Position numbers and translations under genes: made by a program. 64,000 nt of DNA from contig CANMBD010000001.1 in NCBI GenBank assembly GCA_947495985.1, forward strand, positions 1,612,001 to 1,676,000, in the 5' to 3' direction. The notes below the pieces were generated by a model. The model had not been told where the DNA came from. It did not search any database and was given only the letters and a program-made list of their open reading frames with translations. Of this stretch, positions 38,201-46,300 are shown piece by piece (within the stretch, counting starts at the first letter, position 1; each line of letters opens with the position of its first letter). Source of the DNA: an uncultured Sphingomonadaceae bacterium (lineage in GTDB: Bacteria; Pseudomonadota; Alphaproteobacteria; Sphingomonadales; Sphingomonadaceae).

Positions 38201-38365
38201 CTGGTCTCAACCATATTTACGCTCGTGTTGCTTCCTGCGCTTATCCAGTTGGGATCGGCGAAGAAAGATACGCCAAGTAAACCGGACACGCCCGACAAAC
38301 CCATAAAAACCAACGAACCAAAGCCAGATTTTGGCGGCGGACTAATGCCGGAGCCTGCTGAATGA
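35234..38365 (+). CDS. RND efflux pump inner-membrane transporter
   Basis: A 1043-residue AcrB-like pump with twelve helices and two large periplasmic loops. Landmarks: SAFSTPIQLFPNIERPTLTV at the N-terminus, NVISLAGLAFATGMVLDAAIVVMENF as TM4 region (GMVLDAAIVVMEN), and LRLRPILMTTGTSVMGMLPLAL before TM11. Compared with AcrB, the second aspartate of the TM4 pair is alanine and the TM10 lysine is asparagine (GIVVNNAILLM); the first aspartate and the TM11-region arginine remain. This variant relay occurs in several RND branches. The C-terminus has a Pro/Lys-rich tail. GAGGTGG lies 7 nt before the ATG. The adaptor start overlaps by ATGA. Substrates are unknown. Confidence 0.92.
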   Translation: MSLTNIALRYPAAIAAALALIALIGIVSAFSTPIQLFPNIERPTLTVQAGWRAASPKEIESEITIPIEDELRGLPGLTSVQSWSNNGNVWLNLEFALGTNMDKAFAQVSSRVQRVRNWPLDADRPSVGGANGDQGESLIYLFLQALPDSNLDSEALATFARDTITPELESVEGVQGVSVEAPTGERILRIRFDPWRLAQLNLTIEQLSSAVGRFQDVGGGTVDVGRRGYALRFEGNFSAEQIGDLTVAQRGSTVIRMRDVADINVGPDKAFGVTYQNGNPAIGMRVVRQPGSNTLDAINGVLSTVETFNENELASMGARIEKSFDPSVFIKRALSFLSGNLLLGTFLAIGLLWLFVRRWRATLIIAATVPVCLLATLAVIGMTGRTINVISLAGLAFATGMVLDAAIVVMENFVRLRNHGRSPGQAALEAVSQVWPALFASTATTVAIFIPIMFIEDVEGQLFADLALTIAISVVASLIVAVTLLPAAARHYGQVDMEDNERRWDGYADRIFALIDSNKKRKIWIPSLILAPLVISYFLWPQTDYLPDVKRDAVDAWVGLPSGATLESARTEIAEEVVERLDPYLKGEKQPELLNYYLFVNPWGLNTGIRIKDQSRIDEMTGIVNGEILAGFPDVQAFAQQGSLFGNFGGNGSIELYLQSENDENLREAALVATDSIQAAMPGGMVRPNPDPNVVVPELRLTPNDRRIAELGMTRDQVGRAVRALGDGLYLGEYVSDGERMRVIMRGSAASDPEAIESAPLVTPNAGTVPMGEVATLLRGVGPTQISHVDGRKTITLNISPPQGMALGEALEIIQTTAEPAIRDALQNDGTLRYGGDADALIKAVKSLSTNFILAAALLFVIMASVFRSARDAALVIIALPLATVGGVIAIQILNLFKPTPLDLLGMIGFVILLGIVVNNAILLMAQARENEAEGMDRSEAARTALRLRLRPILMTTGTSVMGMLPLALVPGPGSAIYRGLAVIIVGGVLVSTIFTLVLLPALIQLGSAKKDTPSKPDTPDKPIKTNEPKPDFGGGLMPEPAE

Positions 38366-39516
38366 GTTTTGCGTTACCTGATATGATCCGTGACAATCTT
38401 CGCTGGATATCGATTGGTGGTGCGTTGTTGCTGGCCACACTCATCTATTTCCTGTTCTTTGCGTCCAATGCCGCCGAAGGACAAGGTGGTCCCGGTCAAG
38501 GCGGGCCGCCGCCGGCTATTGTAACGCTCGCGAAAATCGAAAAACTGGCGCTTACTCCCAATTTCACGGCTCCCGGTGATATCGTTGCCAACCGCGATTC
38601 CGTCGTTGCTGCAGAAGTAGCCGGGCGCATACAGACCACGCTCAACATCGGTGCGCGGGTCAGTCGCGGCACAGTAATTGCCGTGATTGATGACCGCTCG
38701 GCTCGACTGGCAAGAGATCAGGCCCGTGCGGAAGTTGCTCGTTTGCAATCGGACTTGACCTATCAGAACCGGTTAGTCGGAAGGTTGCAGCAACTGCTGA
38801 AAGAAGAAGCAGAGTCGGAAGCGTCTTTGGATGAAGCCATTTCCACGCGCGATCAGACCCGCGCCCGTCTCGCTGCGGCAAAGGTTGCCTTGGAAACGGC
38901 GCAGGTCGACCTGGCTCGCACCCGCATCCGCGCCCCCTTTGCCGGTCAGATGGTGGAGCGCCGCATCGAGGTGGGAGAATATGCAACGCCCGGACGGGAA
39001 ATTGGCCGAATTGTTGGTAGGGAGGGCTCGGAAGCTCGCGTCCGCGTGCCGATTGCGGTCGCAGGATCGCTATCGCCCGGACAAGAAGTCACGATCCTTG
39101 CAAATGGTGAACAACGCGCCTCTCGCGTCCGGACCGTTATCGAGACAGGTGACGAAGTTAGTCGGACCCTCGAAGTCCGCGCACCGATGGGAAGCCACAA
39201 TCTGAAAATGGGTAGTGCCATTTCGATCACCGTGCCAACTGGCGTTGAGCGCGATGTCTTGACTGCACCGCGTGACGCCCTTGTCCTGCGCGACAGTGGT
39301 ATTTTCGTCTATGTGGTGAACCCCAAAGACAAAACCGCCAAGCGTGTCGACATTCAAGTTGGTGAACCAGCGGGTGACCGGGTCGCGATTTCAGGACAAA
39401 TTACTGCCGGCGACATGATCGTGGTCCGCGGCGGAGAAAGGCTGCGCGATGGTCAGACCGTGACTTGGGATGATGGCAAGAAATCTGATGCCGAACCAAA
39501 GCAGTCCGCAGGATGA
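38362..39516 (+). CDS. RND efflux periplasmic adaptor (membrane fusion protein)
   Basis: A 384-residue adaptor linking pump and outer-membrane channel. One N-terminal helix (about 13-33) anchors it, followed by a Gly-rich linker. The lipoyl half-motif is DIVANRDSVVAAEVAGRI, then comes a coiled-coil hairpin (about 105-170, with DQARAEVARLQSDLTYQN and ATISTRDQTRARLAAAK-type heptads), the second lipoyl half IRAPFAGQMVERRIEVGEYA in TRIRAPFAGQMVERR, a beta-barrel and a membrane-proximal domain. It is coupled by ATGA overlaps to both pump and outer-membrane genes. The order pump, adaptor, channel is less common than adaptor first. Confidence 0.92.
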   Translation: MSFALPDMIRDNLRWISIGGALLLATLIYFLFFASNAAEGQGGPGQGGPPPAIVTLAKIEKLALTPNFTAPGDIVANRDSVVAAEVAGRIQTTLNIGARVSRGTVIAVIDDRSARLARDQARAEVARLQSDLTYQNRLVGRLQQLLKEEAESEASLDEAISTRDQTRARLAAAKVALETAQVDLARTRIRAPFAGQMVERRIEVGEYATPGREIGRIVGREGSEARVRVPIAVAGSLSPGQEVTILANGEQRASRVRTVIETGDEVSRTLEVRAPMGSHNLKMGSAISITVPTGVERDVLTAPRDALVLRDSGIFVYVVNPKDKTAKRVDIQVGEPAGDRVAISGQITAGDMIVVRGGERLRDGQTVTWDDGKKSDAEPKQSAG

Positions 39517-40910
39517 CCAGCATGACCACGCGCCTATTGCCGATTGCTTTGCTGATAACATTGTCAGCTTGCTCCATTCGCGGCGGACCAGCTCTTGACC
39601 TTGATGCTGTGCCGGCGGCGCCTGATGGTTGGGCATCGCGCCCTGAACTGCCGCTGACAGACACCAATAGTCCACAACCCGCAGATTCAGGCAATGGATG
39701 GGTAAAACGATTTGGTGACGAGGATCTGGAAAATGCCATCCAGGAGGCATTTGCCAATAACCGAAATTTGCAGTCGGTGTTGGCACAACTTCGTGCTTCC
39801 CGAGCCGCCATGCGAGTGGCCCGTGCGGATCTTTTCCCGAGGATAGATTTATCGGGCACCGCTACTGATGCGGAAAATTCCGCCACTGTCTACGATGGTG
39901 CCTTAGAGGCAAGCTGGGAAGCCGATATCTGGGGCCGCAATCTGTCCCTCGCCCGCGCGGGCAATGCCGAAGCCAGAGCCGCTGCAGCCGATTTTGCTGC
40001 CGCCCGTCAGGCGCTCGCCGCTGCCGTCGCCCAAAGCTGGTATGATCGCAGCGCAGCCCGTATTTCTTTGGATCTCGCAACAAGCGATCTCGAACGCCGT
40101 AAGGACACATTGCGAATTACCGATGCCCGCTTTCGCGCCGGCCTTGCCTCGCGTCTTGATTTGCGATTGGCACAGGTCTCAGTTTCGAACAGTGAGGACC
40201 GTTTGGAAACCGCTTTGCGCACAGCCAGAAATGCGGCCCGTGCGCTGGAAGTATTGATTGGGCGCTATCCATCTGGTGATGCCACCGGCGCTGCCAGTCT
40301 CGTGATGCCTCAACCACTACCAGATGTCACCGCACCAGTAGCAGTCCTGGCCGGTCGTCCAGATTTGATTGCTGCCGAAGCCCGGGTCGACGCAGCAGGC
40401 CTTCGCGCAGTAGATGCGAGACATGCGATGTTCCCACAATTGACGCTTCGTTTTGATTCCACCACCCGCAGCGGCAATTTTGGCGACCTGTTTGATCCGG
40501 GCACCTATATTAACGCCATTTCTGCGGGCTTGTTACAACCATTGTTCAGAGGCGGCGCTTTGCTGGCCGAGGCAGACCGCCAGGGTGAACTCGCAAAATC
40601 AGCATTGTTTGAATATGCGCAGTCAACCTTGACGGCGTTTCAAGAAGTGGAGGACAGGCTCGATGCCGAAGCAACTCTTAAGCGGCAAGTCACCTCAACT
40701 GCCACAGCGGCGGAAGAAGCTCGCGCTGCGGTCGGATTGACCCGCAGTCGCTATATTAATGGTCGGTCCACGATATTCGAACTCATCGATGCCCAGACGA
40801 CTGCCATTGCATCGGAAACCCGCGCAATCGAAACACGCCGTGCCCAGATCGAAAACCGCATCAACCTGCACCTCGCGCTAGGGGACGAACCACTGCCGAT
40901 AGGCAGTTAA
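39513..40910 (+). CDS. RND efflux outer-membrane lipoprotein (TolC/NodT family)
   Basis: A 465-residue outer-membrane channel subunit. The N-terminal signal ends with the lipobox LSACS, so the mature protein is lipid-anchored. Repeated helical regions typical of the OEP family are visible in both halves: FANNRNLQSVLAQLRASRAA, TDARFRAGLASRLDLRLAQ, and RSRYINGRSTIFELIDAQT in the second half. YDGALEASWEADIWGRN is the conserved NodT-type strand. It completes the tripartite pump with the two upstream genes. Confidence 0.92.
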   Translation: MTSMTTRLLPIALLITLSACSIRGGPALDLDAVPAAPDGWASRPELPLTDTNSPQPADSGNGWVKRFGDEDLENAIQEAFANNRNLQSVLAQLRASRAAMRVARADLFPRIDLSGTATDAENSATVYDGALEASWEADIWGRNLSLARAGNAEARAAAADFAAARQALAAAVAQSWYDRSAARISLDLATSDLERRKDTLRITDARFRAGLASRLDLRLAQVSVSNSEDRLETALRTARNAARALEVLIGRYPSGDATGAASLVMPQPLPDVTAPVAVLAGRPDLIAAEARVDAAGLRAVDARHAMFPQLTLRFDSTTRSGNFGDLFDPGTYINAISAGLLQPLFRGGALLAEADRQGELAKSALFEYAQSTLTAFQEVEDRLDAEATLKRQVTSTATAAEEARAAVGLTRSRYINGRSTIFELIDAQTTAIASETRAIETRRAQIENRINLHLALGDEPLPIGS

Positions 40911-41015
40911 ATCTCGCACCATAATATGTCTGATGACATACTTGCCTGTGCAGCATTTGCGTTCCATCGAAGATGTCGAATAGTAGGACTCCCAATCCAT
41001 TAATCGCGAAAATCT

Positions 41016-41570
41016 TTATAGCGCTGTTCCTGTCTCCCTGCCTTTGAGCCATATTGGCAGTCCAGCGGTGATTAATGCGACTTCTGATGCGCTTGCAGCG
41101 ATGCGCTGATTCATCCAACCGGCCTCATCGCGAAATTGCCTACCCAACGGGCTTTGCGGAACCACACCCGATCCGACTTCATTGGACACGAAAATGACCG
41201 GCCCCTGGATATCGTCCAATATGCCTATCAATTTATTCAGTTCGCTATCAATATCGACCTCGGCCAGCATCAGGTTACTGAGCCATATCGTCAAGCAATC
41301 GACCAATATGGTTGTTCCTGGAGACGATTTTTCAAAAATGACATTGGTGATGTTGATATTTTCCTCAACCGTTTGCCAATTGGGGCCGCGATCCTCTCGA
41401 TGACGGTTTATGCGATCTGTCATTTCAGCGTCAAAGGCCTCTGCGGTCGCGAGATAGATCAGGCCCCCCGCATTTTCCTCCGCTAACCGCTGCGCAAAAC
41501 TGCTTTTTCCAGAGCGAGTTCCGCCCAATATCAGGGTGCTTCTGGGAGGCCCGTTGCTGTCAGAAGACAT
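41016..41570 (-). CDS. cobP: Adenosylcobinamide kinase / adenosylcobinamide-phosphate guanylyltransferase
   Basis: A 184-residue bifunctional enzyme (CobP/CobU) that phosphorylates adenosylcobinamide and then attaches GMP, preparing it for CobS. The P-loop is GGTRSGKSS (16-24). The guanylylated histidine is in DRINRHREDRGPNW, and VDCLTIWLSNLM and VSNEVGSGVVP are family signatures. It is transcribed away from the cobalamin riboswitch and the main B12 operon, 40 nt from the riboswitch 5' edge, so it may have its own promoter rather than riboswitch control. Confidence 0.95.
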   Translation of the reverse strand: MSSDSNGPPRSTLILGGTRSGKSSFAQRLAEENAGGLIYLATAEAFDAEMTDRINRHREDRGPNWQTVEENINITNVIFEKSSPGTTILVDCLTIWLSNLMLAEVDIDSELNKLIGILDDIQGPVIFVSNEVGSGVVPQSPLGRQFRDEAGWMNQRIAASASEVALITAGLPIWLKGRETGTAL

Positions 41571-41610
41571 TTTTTCTTGCTCCGTAAATTGAGGATGACT
41601 AGAGCGTTCC

Positions 41611-41785
41611 TGCTACAGGTTCCCGGAGACGGGATCAAAAGGGAATTCGGAAAGGATAAATATCCCCATCCGAAGCTGCCCCCGCAACTGTGATTGGTGA
41701 GCGGGCCTGTCAAATCCCACTGGACTTTGTCTGGGAAGGGGACAGGCCAAGCGATGACCCGAGAGCCAGGAGACCTGCCCGTAGC
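41611..41785 (+). promoter_or_regulatory. Cobalamin (B12) riboswitch
   Basis: The conserved cobalamin-element blocks appear in order: the 5' AGGTTCCCG paired region, AAAAGGGAAT with GCCCCCGCAACTGTG (the B12 box core, 41677-41692), CACTGG and GGGAAGGGG, and the closing GAGAGCCAGGAGACCTGCC. It precedes a TonB receptor and an uninterrupted chain of corrinoid genes, which it should repress when adenosylcobalamin is plentiful. The ends are approximate. Confidence 0.95.
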
Positions 41786-41898
41786 TGTCGTTCTATCATG
41801 CGGACGGGGTGTGCCATATGATCGAGGATTTCCTCGCGTAGCGACGATTACCATCGGGCTGCGCATGTGGGAACTCCATAGGCGTCAAATTTGCGTGG

Positions 41899-41923
41899 CC
41901 TTTTTGAATGATTGTCAAAAAGG
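41899..41923 (+). promoter_or_regulatory. Hairpin occluding the ribosome-binding site of the B12 receptor gene
   Basis: CCTTTTTGA pairs perfectly with TCAAAAAGG around a 7-nt loop. The 3' arm contains the AAAAAGGA ribosome-binding site, 7 nt before the ATG at 41931. Folding would hide the site, giving a translational output for the upstream riboswitch. Confidence 0.7.
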
Positions 41924-41930
41924 AATATTC

Positions 41931-43829
41931 ATGCGTTTTCATAGTTTTATGTTATCAACCACTGCATTGGCGGTGTCTTCGCCGGTACTCGCCGAGACGG
42001 CAGTAATTACCGAAGATGGTGAGGATATCATCGTTGTAACAGCCTCTCGGTCCGAACAGCCTTTGTCCCAAACCGGCCAGTCCATCTCCGTGATTGACCA
42101 AGAGCAGATAGAACGGCTTCAAAGCGTGACGGTAGCAGATATTCTCCGCACTGTGCCGGGCGTTACTTTCAACCGCAATGGCGGCGTCGGTACATCAACG
42201 TCGGTCAATATTCGCGGCGCGGATTCCAGCCAGACGGTTGCCTTGATTGATGGGGTCAAACTGAACGATCCATCATCCCCGGGCAGCGGCTTTAATTTTG
42301 GCAATTTGCTAACTGGCAATATCGCCCGCATCGAAGTCGTGCGCGGATCACAATCAGTTATCTGGGGCAGCCAAGCAATCGGCGGGGTGATTAACACCAT
42401 TACACGCGCGCCGACCGATGACATTCGTATCAATGCCCGCGCAGAATATGGCTACCGCGATACCGGCCAAGCTGTAGGGAATATTTCCGGGCGCTTTGGT
42501 CCGGTGGCAGCGAGCATCGGTGCCGGCTATTTTCGAACCGATGGCTTTTCAACCTTTAACGAAGAGCGTGGCGGGATCGAACGCGATGGCTATCGCAATT
42601 TCGGCGCAAATGGTAAATTTGAAATCACGCTAAGCGACAGCATATCCATTGATCTGCGCGGCTATTATTCAGATGGCCGGACGGACATTGACGGCTTTGC
42701 ACCGCCGACATTTGCCTTTGGCGACACGCCGGAAACATCAAAAACCGAAGAATTTGTGGGCTACGCCGGGCTAAACATTGCTTTGCTGGACGGCCGCTTT
42801 CGCAACCGTTTTGCTTTTGCTTATACCAATACAAAGCGCGACAATTTCAATCTCGCCGTCCAGACATTTGATGCACTGGGCCGAAACGAGCGCTTTGAAT
42901 ATCAAGGCGTGTTCGACATATCCGACATGTTTCAAGCCACGATCGGAGCGGAAAGGGAAGACTCGCGCTTTCGCAGTTCCAGCTTTGGAGCCCCGTTCAG
43001 CCGCGCCAATGCAAGCATTGACAGTTTTTACGGCCAGTTGCGGATAATGCCTCTGGACGGACTAACGGCGACGGCGGGCGTCCGCCATGATGATCATAGC
43101 AGCTTTGGCGGTGAAACAACTTTTGCGGGCGATATTGTGTATAGCCCCAATGAAGGTTTGACGACTTTCAGAGCCAGCTATGGTGAGGGCTTCAAAGTGC
43201 CATCGCTGTTTCAGCTATTCAGTGATTTTGGCAATGACACGCTGCGTCCCGAACGAGCAATAAGCTGGGATGCTGGCATCACGCAGCAGCTAATTGACAG
43301 CAGGTTAGAGCTTCGGGCCACTTTGTTTCGGCGCAACAGCAAGGACCTGATCAATTTCATCGGCTGTCCGGTGCAGACGGGTATTTGCACGAACCGGCCT
43401 TCTGGCACCTATGACAATGTAGGACGAGCCCGGGCACAAGGTGTTGAACTGGGTATTACCATGCGTCCGACCGATAGTCTGACATTTGCCGCAAACTATA
43501 CACTGGTCGATGCGAAAAACCGGGACAATGATCTGGTATTAGCACGGCGCCCGAGAAATAGCGTCAACGCCTCGATCGACTATGACTGGGCTTTTGGCCT
43601 CAAAACCGGTGCGACGATCAGTCATGTCGGTGCAAGTTTTGATAACACATCCAACAGCCGGGAGTTAGCGGGCTATGTGCTAGTCGATCTGCGAGCCGCT
43701 ATGCCGATAACCGATAATATCGAGTTTTACGGGCGGATCGAAAATCTGTTTGATGAAGAATATGAAACGATTTTCCGGTTCGGCACACCGGGCCGGTCTG
43801 CCTTTGCCGGTGTCCGGTTGAGCTACTGA
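41931..43829 (+). CDS. btuB: TonB-dependent vitamin B12 receptor (BtuB-like)
   Basis: A 632-residue outer-membrane receptor for cobalamin. It has a signal peptide ending VLAETA, a TonB box-like DIIVVTASR, a plug with VADILRTVPGV, VNIRGADSSQTVALIDGVK and RIEVVRGSQSVIWGSQAIGG, and a barrel ending with the aromatic VRLSY. Length and plug sequence match the BtuB group (about 600 residues). ATG 41931 follows AAAAAGGA by 7 nt; longer in-frame starts run into the riboswitch. It is the first gene behind the cobalamin riboswitch, and the next gene begins one base after its stop. Confidence 0.95.
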   Translation: MRFHSFMLSTTALAVSSPVLAETAVITEDGEDIIVVTASRSEQPLSQTGQSISVIDQEQIERLQSVTVADILRTVPGVTFNRNGGVGTSTSVNIRGADSSQTVALIDGVKLNDPSSPGSGFNFGNLLTGNIARIEVVRGSQSVIWGSQAIGGVINTITRAPTDDIRINARAEYGYRDTGQAVGNISGRFGPVAASIGAGYFRTDGFSTFNEERGGIERDGYRNFGANGKFEITLSDSISIDLRGYYSDGRTDIDGFAPPTFAFGDTPETSKTEEFVGYAGLNIALLDGRFRNRFAFAYTNTKRDNFNLAVQTFDALGRNERFEYQGVFDISDMFQATIGAEREDSRFRSSSFGAPFSRANASIDSFYGQLRIMPLDGLTATAGVRHDDHSSFGGETTFAGDIVYSPNEGLTTFRASYGEGFKVPSLFQLFSDFGNDTLRPERAISWDAGITQQLIDSRLELRATLFRRNSKDLINFIGCPVQTGICTNRPSGTYDNVGRARAQGVELGITMRPTDSLTFAANYTLVDAKNRDNDLVLARRPRNSVNASIDYDWAFGLKTGATISHVGASFDNTSNSRELAGYVLVDLRAAMPITDNIEFYGRIENLFDEEYETIFRFGTPGRSAFAGVRLSY

Positions 43830-43830
43830 T

Positions 43831-44811
43831 ATGAATGCCCGCTCAGCCGCCGATCCGTTCCGCTTTCATGGCGGACGGTTGGCGGCTGCGGCAGCGCATT
43901 TTGATCGCGCACGCCAGCCTTGGGTCGACTTGTCGACCGGGATTAGTCCATGGGCATATCCTATGTCCGGTATTGATCCAGCAATCTGGCACCGCCTGCC
44001 GGAACCGGAAGAATTGGAGCAACTGGAGGCAGCGGCGGCAGAGAGTTTCGGCGTGCCTAATGCGGATGAGGTTGTCGCGGTTCCAGGGAGCGATATCGCG
44101 ATCCGGCTGCTGGGAACGATTTTTTCGGACCGAGCTGCAGCGATGCTGACACCTATTTATTCCGGACACCGAACCACGTGGCCGGATGCCGCGGAAATAA
44201 CGATGGACGATGCAGCGCACCATGATTTACTCATTCTTGCTAATCCCAATAATCCTGATGGCCGGAAAATTGCACCGGAGCGGCTCAGGGAGTTACCGGG
44301 GCAGCTAATTGTTGATGAAGCCTTTGCCGATACCGATCCGGAGATCAGCCTTCTGCATGACCGCGCTGGCGCTATTGTCTTGCGATCCTTCGGCAAGTTT
44401 TTTGGGCTACCGGGAATAAGGTTGGGCTTTGTCATTGCCGACCTGCCGGTTGCACATCAACTGAGGCGATTGCTTGGTGACTGGCCAGTTTCCGGTTCGG
44501 CGATTGCCATTGGCACCAGTGCTTACCGAGATCAGACATGGCAACATCATCACCGCCAACGAATAAGTCGTGCAGCCAATGCACTAGACCATCTGCTGGA
44601 GCAAGCGGGACTGGAGATCGTAGGAGGCACGTCTTTGTTTCGGTTGGCAACACATGACCAAGCATCGGAAATATTTGAACATTTGGGACAGTCGGGCATA
44701 TTGGTACGACCGTTCGCAACAGATGAGCTGCAATTGCGTTTTGGATTGCCCGCCAGTGACGCTGACCGGGACCGGCTGACAAAGGCCTTGCAGGATTGGA
44801 GGCAGAAATAA
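43831..44811 (+). CDS. cobC: Threonine-phosphate decarboxylase (aminopropanol arm of B12)
   Basis: A 326-residue PLP enzyme of aminotransferase fold I, called CobC in alphaproteobacterial nomenclature and CobD in Salmonella. It makes the (R)-1-amino-2-propanol phosphate that CbiB attaches to cobyric acid. FHGGRLAAAAAHF and WVDLSTGISPWAYP are the family N-terminus, LANPNNPDGRK the cofactor loop, and the PLP lysine lies in LRSFGKFFGLPGIRLGF near residue 190. The neighbours are cobO and the other late B12 genes. Confidence 0.92.
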   Translation: MNARSAADPFRFHGGRLAAAAAHFDRARQPWVDLSTGISPWAYPMSGIDPAIWHRLPEPEELEQLEAAAAESFGVPNADEVVAVPGSDIAIRLLGTIFSDRAAAMLTPIYSGHRTTWPDAAEITMDDAAHHDLLILANPNNPDGRKIAPERLRELPGQLIVDEAFADTDPEISLLHDRAGAIVLRSFGKFFGLPGIRLGFVIADLPVAHQLRRLLGDWPVSGSAIAIGTSAYRDQTWQHHHRQRISRAANALDHLLEQAGLEIVGGTSLFRLATHDQASEIFEHLGQSGILVRPFATDELQLRFGLPASDADRDRLTKALQDWRQK

Positions 44812-45422
44812 TGACGGAATCAGAAGACAAGTTTGCGAAACATAACGCGCGGATGAAGCGGGTACAGGCGGCGCGCGAAAAAATGCAGGCCCGCCGGACG
44901 ATCGAACGCGGTTTGTTGATCGTTCACACCGGCAACGGAAAGGGCAAGTCCTCATCCGCTTTCGGCATGGCGATCCGCTCGCTCGGTTGGGGCATGAAGG
45001 TGGGGATCGTGCAATATGTGAAGGGAAGCTGGGAAACGGGGGAGAAAAACTTCTTTCAAGCCAATCCTGATCTTCTGACCTTTGAAGTCATGGGAGACGG
45101 TTTTACCTGGGATACGCAGGACCGGGAACAGGATATAGCTGCAGCCAAAGCAGCGTGGGAGCGATCAAAGGAACTGATCATGGATCCTGAACATGATTTT
45201 ATCATTCTCGACGAACTCAATATCGTGCTGCGTGATGACACGCTCGACATCAAGGAAATCGCAGAATTTCTGAAGCAACGCCCGATGGAGAAACATATTT
45301 GCATAACCGGTCGCAATGCTAAACCTGAGCTAGTTGAAATGGCGGATCTGGTCACCGAATTTGAAGAGGTGAAACATCCCTTCAAAGCTGGTTTCAAAGC
45401 TCAAAAGGGCGTTGAATATTGA
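44811..45422 (+). CDS. cobO: Corrinoid adenosyltransferase CobO (BtuR/CobA type)
   Basis: A 203-residue enzyme that adds the 5'-deoxyadenosyl group to cob(I)alamin or cobyrinate precursors. The P-loop, TGNGKGKSSSAFG (40-52), is inverted in binding mode in this family. WGMKVGIVQYVKG, FVILDELNI as DFIILDELNIVL, and CITGRNAKPEL are characteristic. ATG 44811 overlaps the previous stop by one base with GGAGG 9 nt upstream. Confidence 0.95.
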   Translation: MTESEDKFAKHNARMKRVQAAREKMQARRTIERGLLIVHTGNGKGKSSSAFGMAIRSLGWGMKVGIVQYVKGSWETGEKNFFQANPDLLTFEVMGDGFTWDTQDREQDIAAAKAAWERSKELIMDPEHDFIILDELNIVLRDDTLDIKEIAEFLKQRPMEKHICITGRNAKPELVEMADLVTEFEEVKHPFKAGFKAQKGVEY

Positions 45423-46300
45423 GATATGCAACAGCCTTGATCGCCGCGATTGCAGCTCTGCTTTGGCCGACAGCTCTGGTCGAAGCCGAAGTTGTCATGC
45501 GCAGTGCGAAAAACAAGATTCCTGCCCACCCGAAACGCATTGTGTCGATTAATCCCTGCGCCGATGCGCTGTTGCTGCAACTTGCCGACAAGGGGCAGAT
45601 CGCCTCTGTCAGTCACTATTCGCATGACCCCCAGGCAGCATCGGCGCCCTTGCGTCAGACCTTGCGATATCCTGCCACATCAGGAACGGCTGAAGAAATA
45701 CTGGCAATGCGGCCAGATCTGGTTGTCGCTGGATCTCATGTTGCCATACCCACAGCTATGGCACTGGAACGGTTGAATATTCCCCTCGTCAAACTGGCGA
45801 TCCCGCAGAGTGTCGCGGAGAGCCGGCAGCAGATTTCCCAACTGTCTGAAATAGTGGGCGCACCGGACAGGGGCAGGCATTTGAACAAAGCCATCTCCGC
45901 CGCCTTTGTGAAGGCGAAACCGGCGGATGACAAACTGGTACCCGCATTAATCTGGCGCAGCGGCGGCCTCGTTCCAGGCGATGGCACGCTGCCGGACGAA
46001 TTGCTGCGTCACACTGGATTTGAGAATGTGAGCAAGAGCTACGGATTGAAGCAATGGGACATTCTGCCACTTGAACATCTGGTGGCGCGACCACCGCAGC
46101 TGCTATTCTCCAATGGCGGACAGATGGAGAGCAGCGGGCACCGCGACCGCATGCTTTCCCATCCGGTTTTCAAACGTCTCTCCAACCGGATCACTATTGC
46201 GGATTATCCTGCCCGGTTGCTGCACTGCGCTGGCCCAACATTGATTGAAGCGGTGACGACGCTGTCCGAAGCGCGCCGGAAATTGAGGAAGCCTTCATGA
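45419..46300 (+). CDS. btuF: Cobalamin ABC transporter periplasmic binding protein (BtuF-like)
   Basis: A 293-residue periplasmic protein of the helical-backbone metal/corrinoid receptor class. An N-terminal signal (MRYATALIAAIAALLWP) ends near ALVEAE. KRIVSINPCADALLLQLAD and EEILAMRPDLVVAGSH are the conserved lobe-1 strands. The start is TTG overlapping the cobO stop (TTGA), with AAGGG about 10 nt upstream. Position between cobO and btuCD makes B12 the likely ligand; the fold itself also binds ferric siderophores. Confidence 0.88.
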   Translation: MRYATALIAAIAALLWPTALVEAEVVMRSAKNKIPAHPKRIVSINPCADALLLQLADKGQIASVSHYSHDPQAASAPLRQTLRYPATSGTAEEILAMRPDLVVAGSHVAIPTAMALERLNIPLVKLAIPQSVAESRQQISQLSEIVGAPDRGRHLNKAISAAFVKAKPADDKLVPALIWRSGGLVPGDGTLPDELLRHTGFENVSKSYGLKQWDILPLEHLVARPPQLLFSNGGQMESSGHRDRMLSHPVFKRLSNRITIADYPARLLHCAGPTLIEAVTTLSEARRKLRKPS

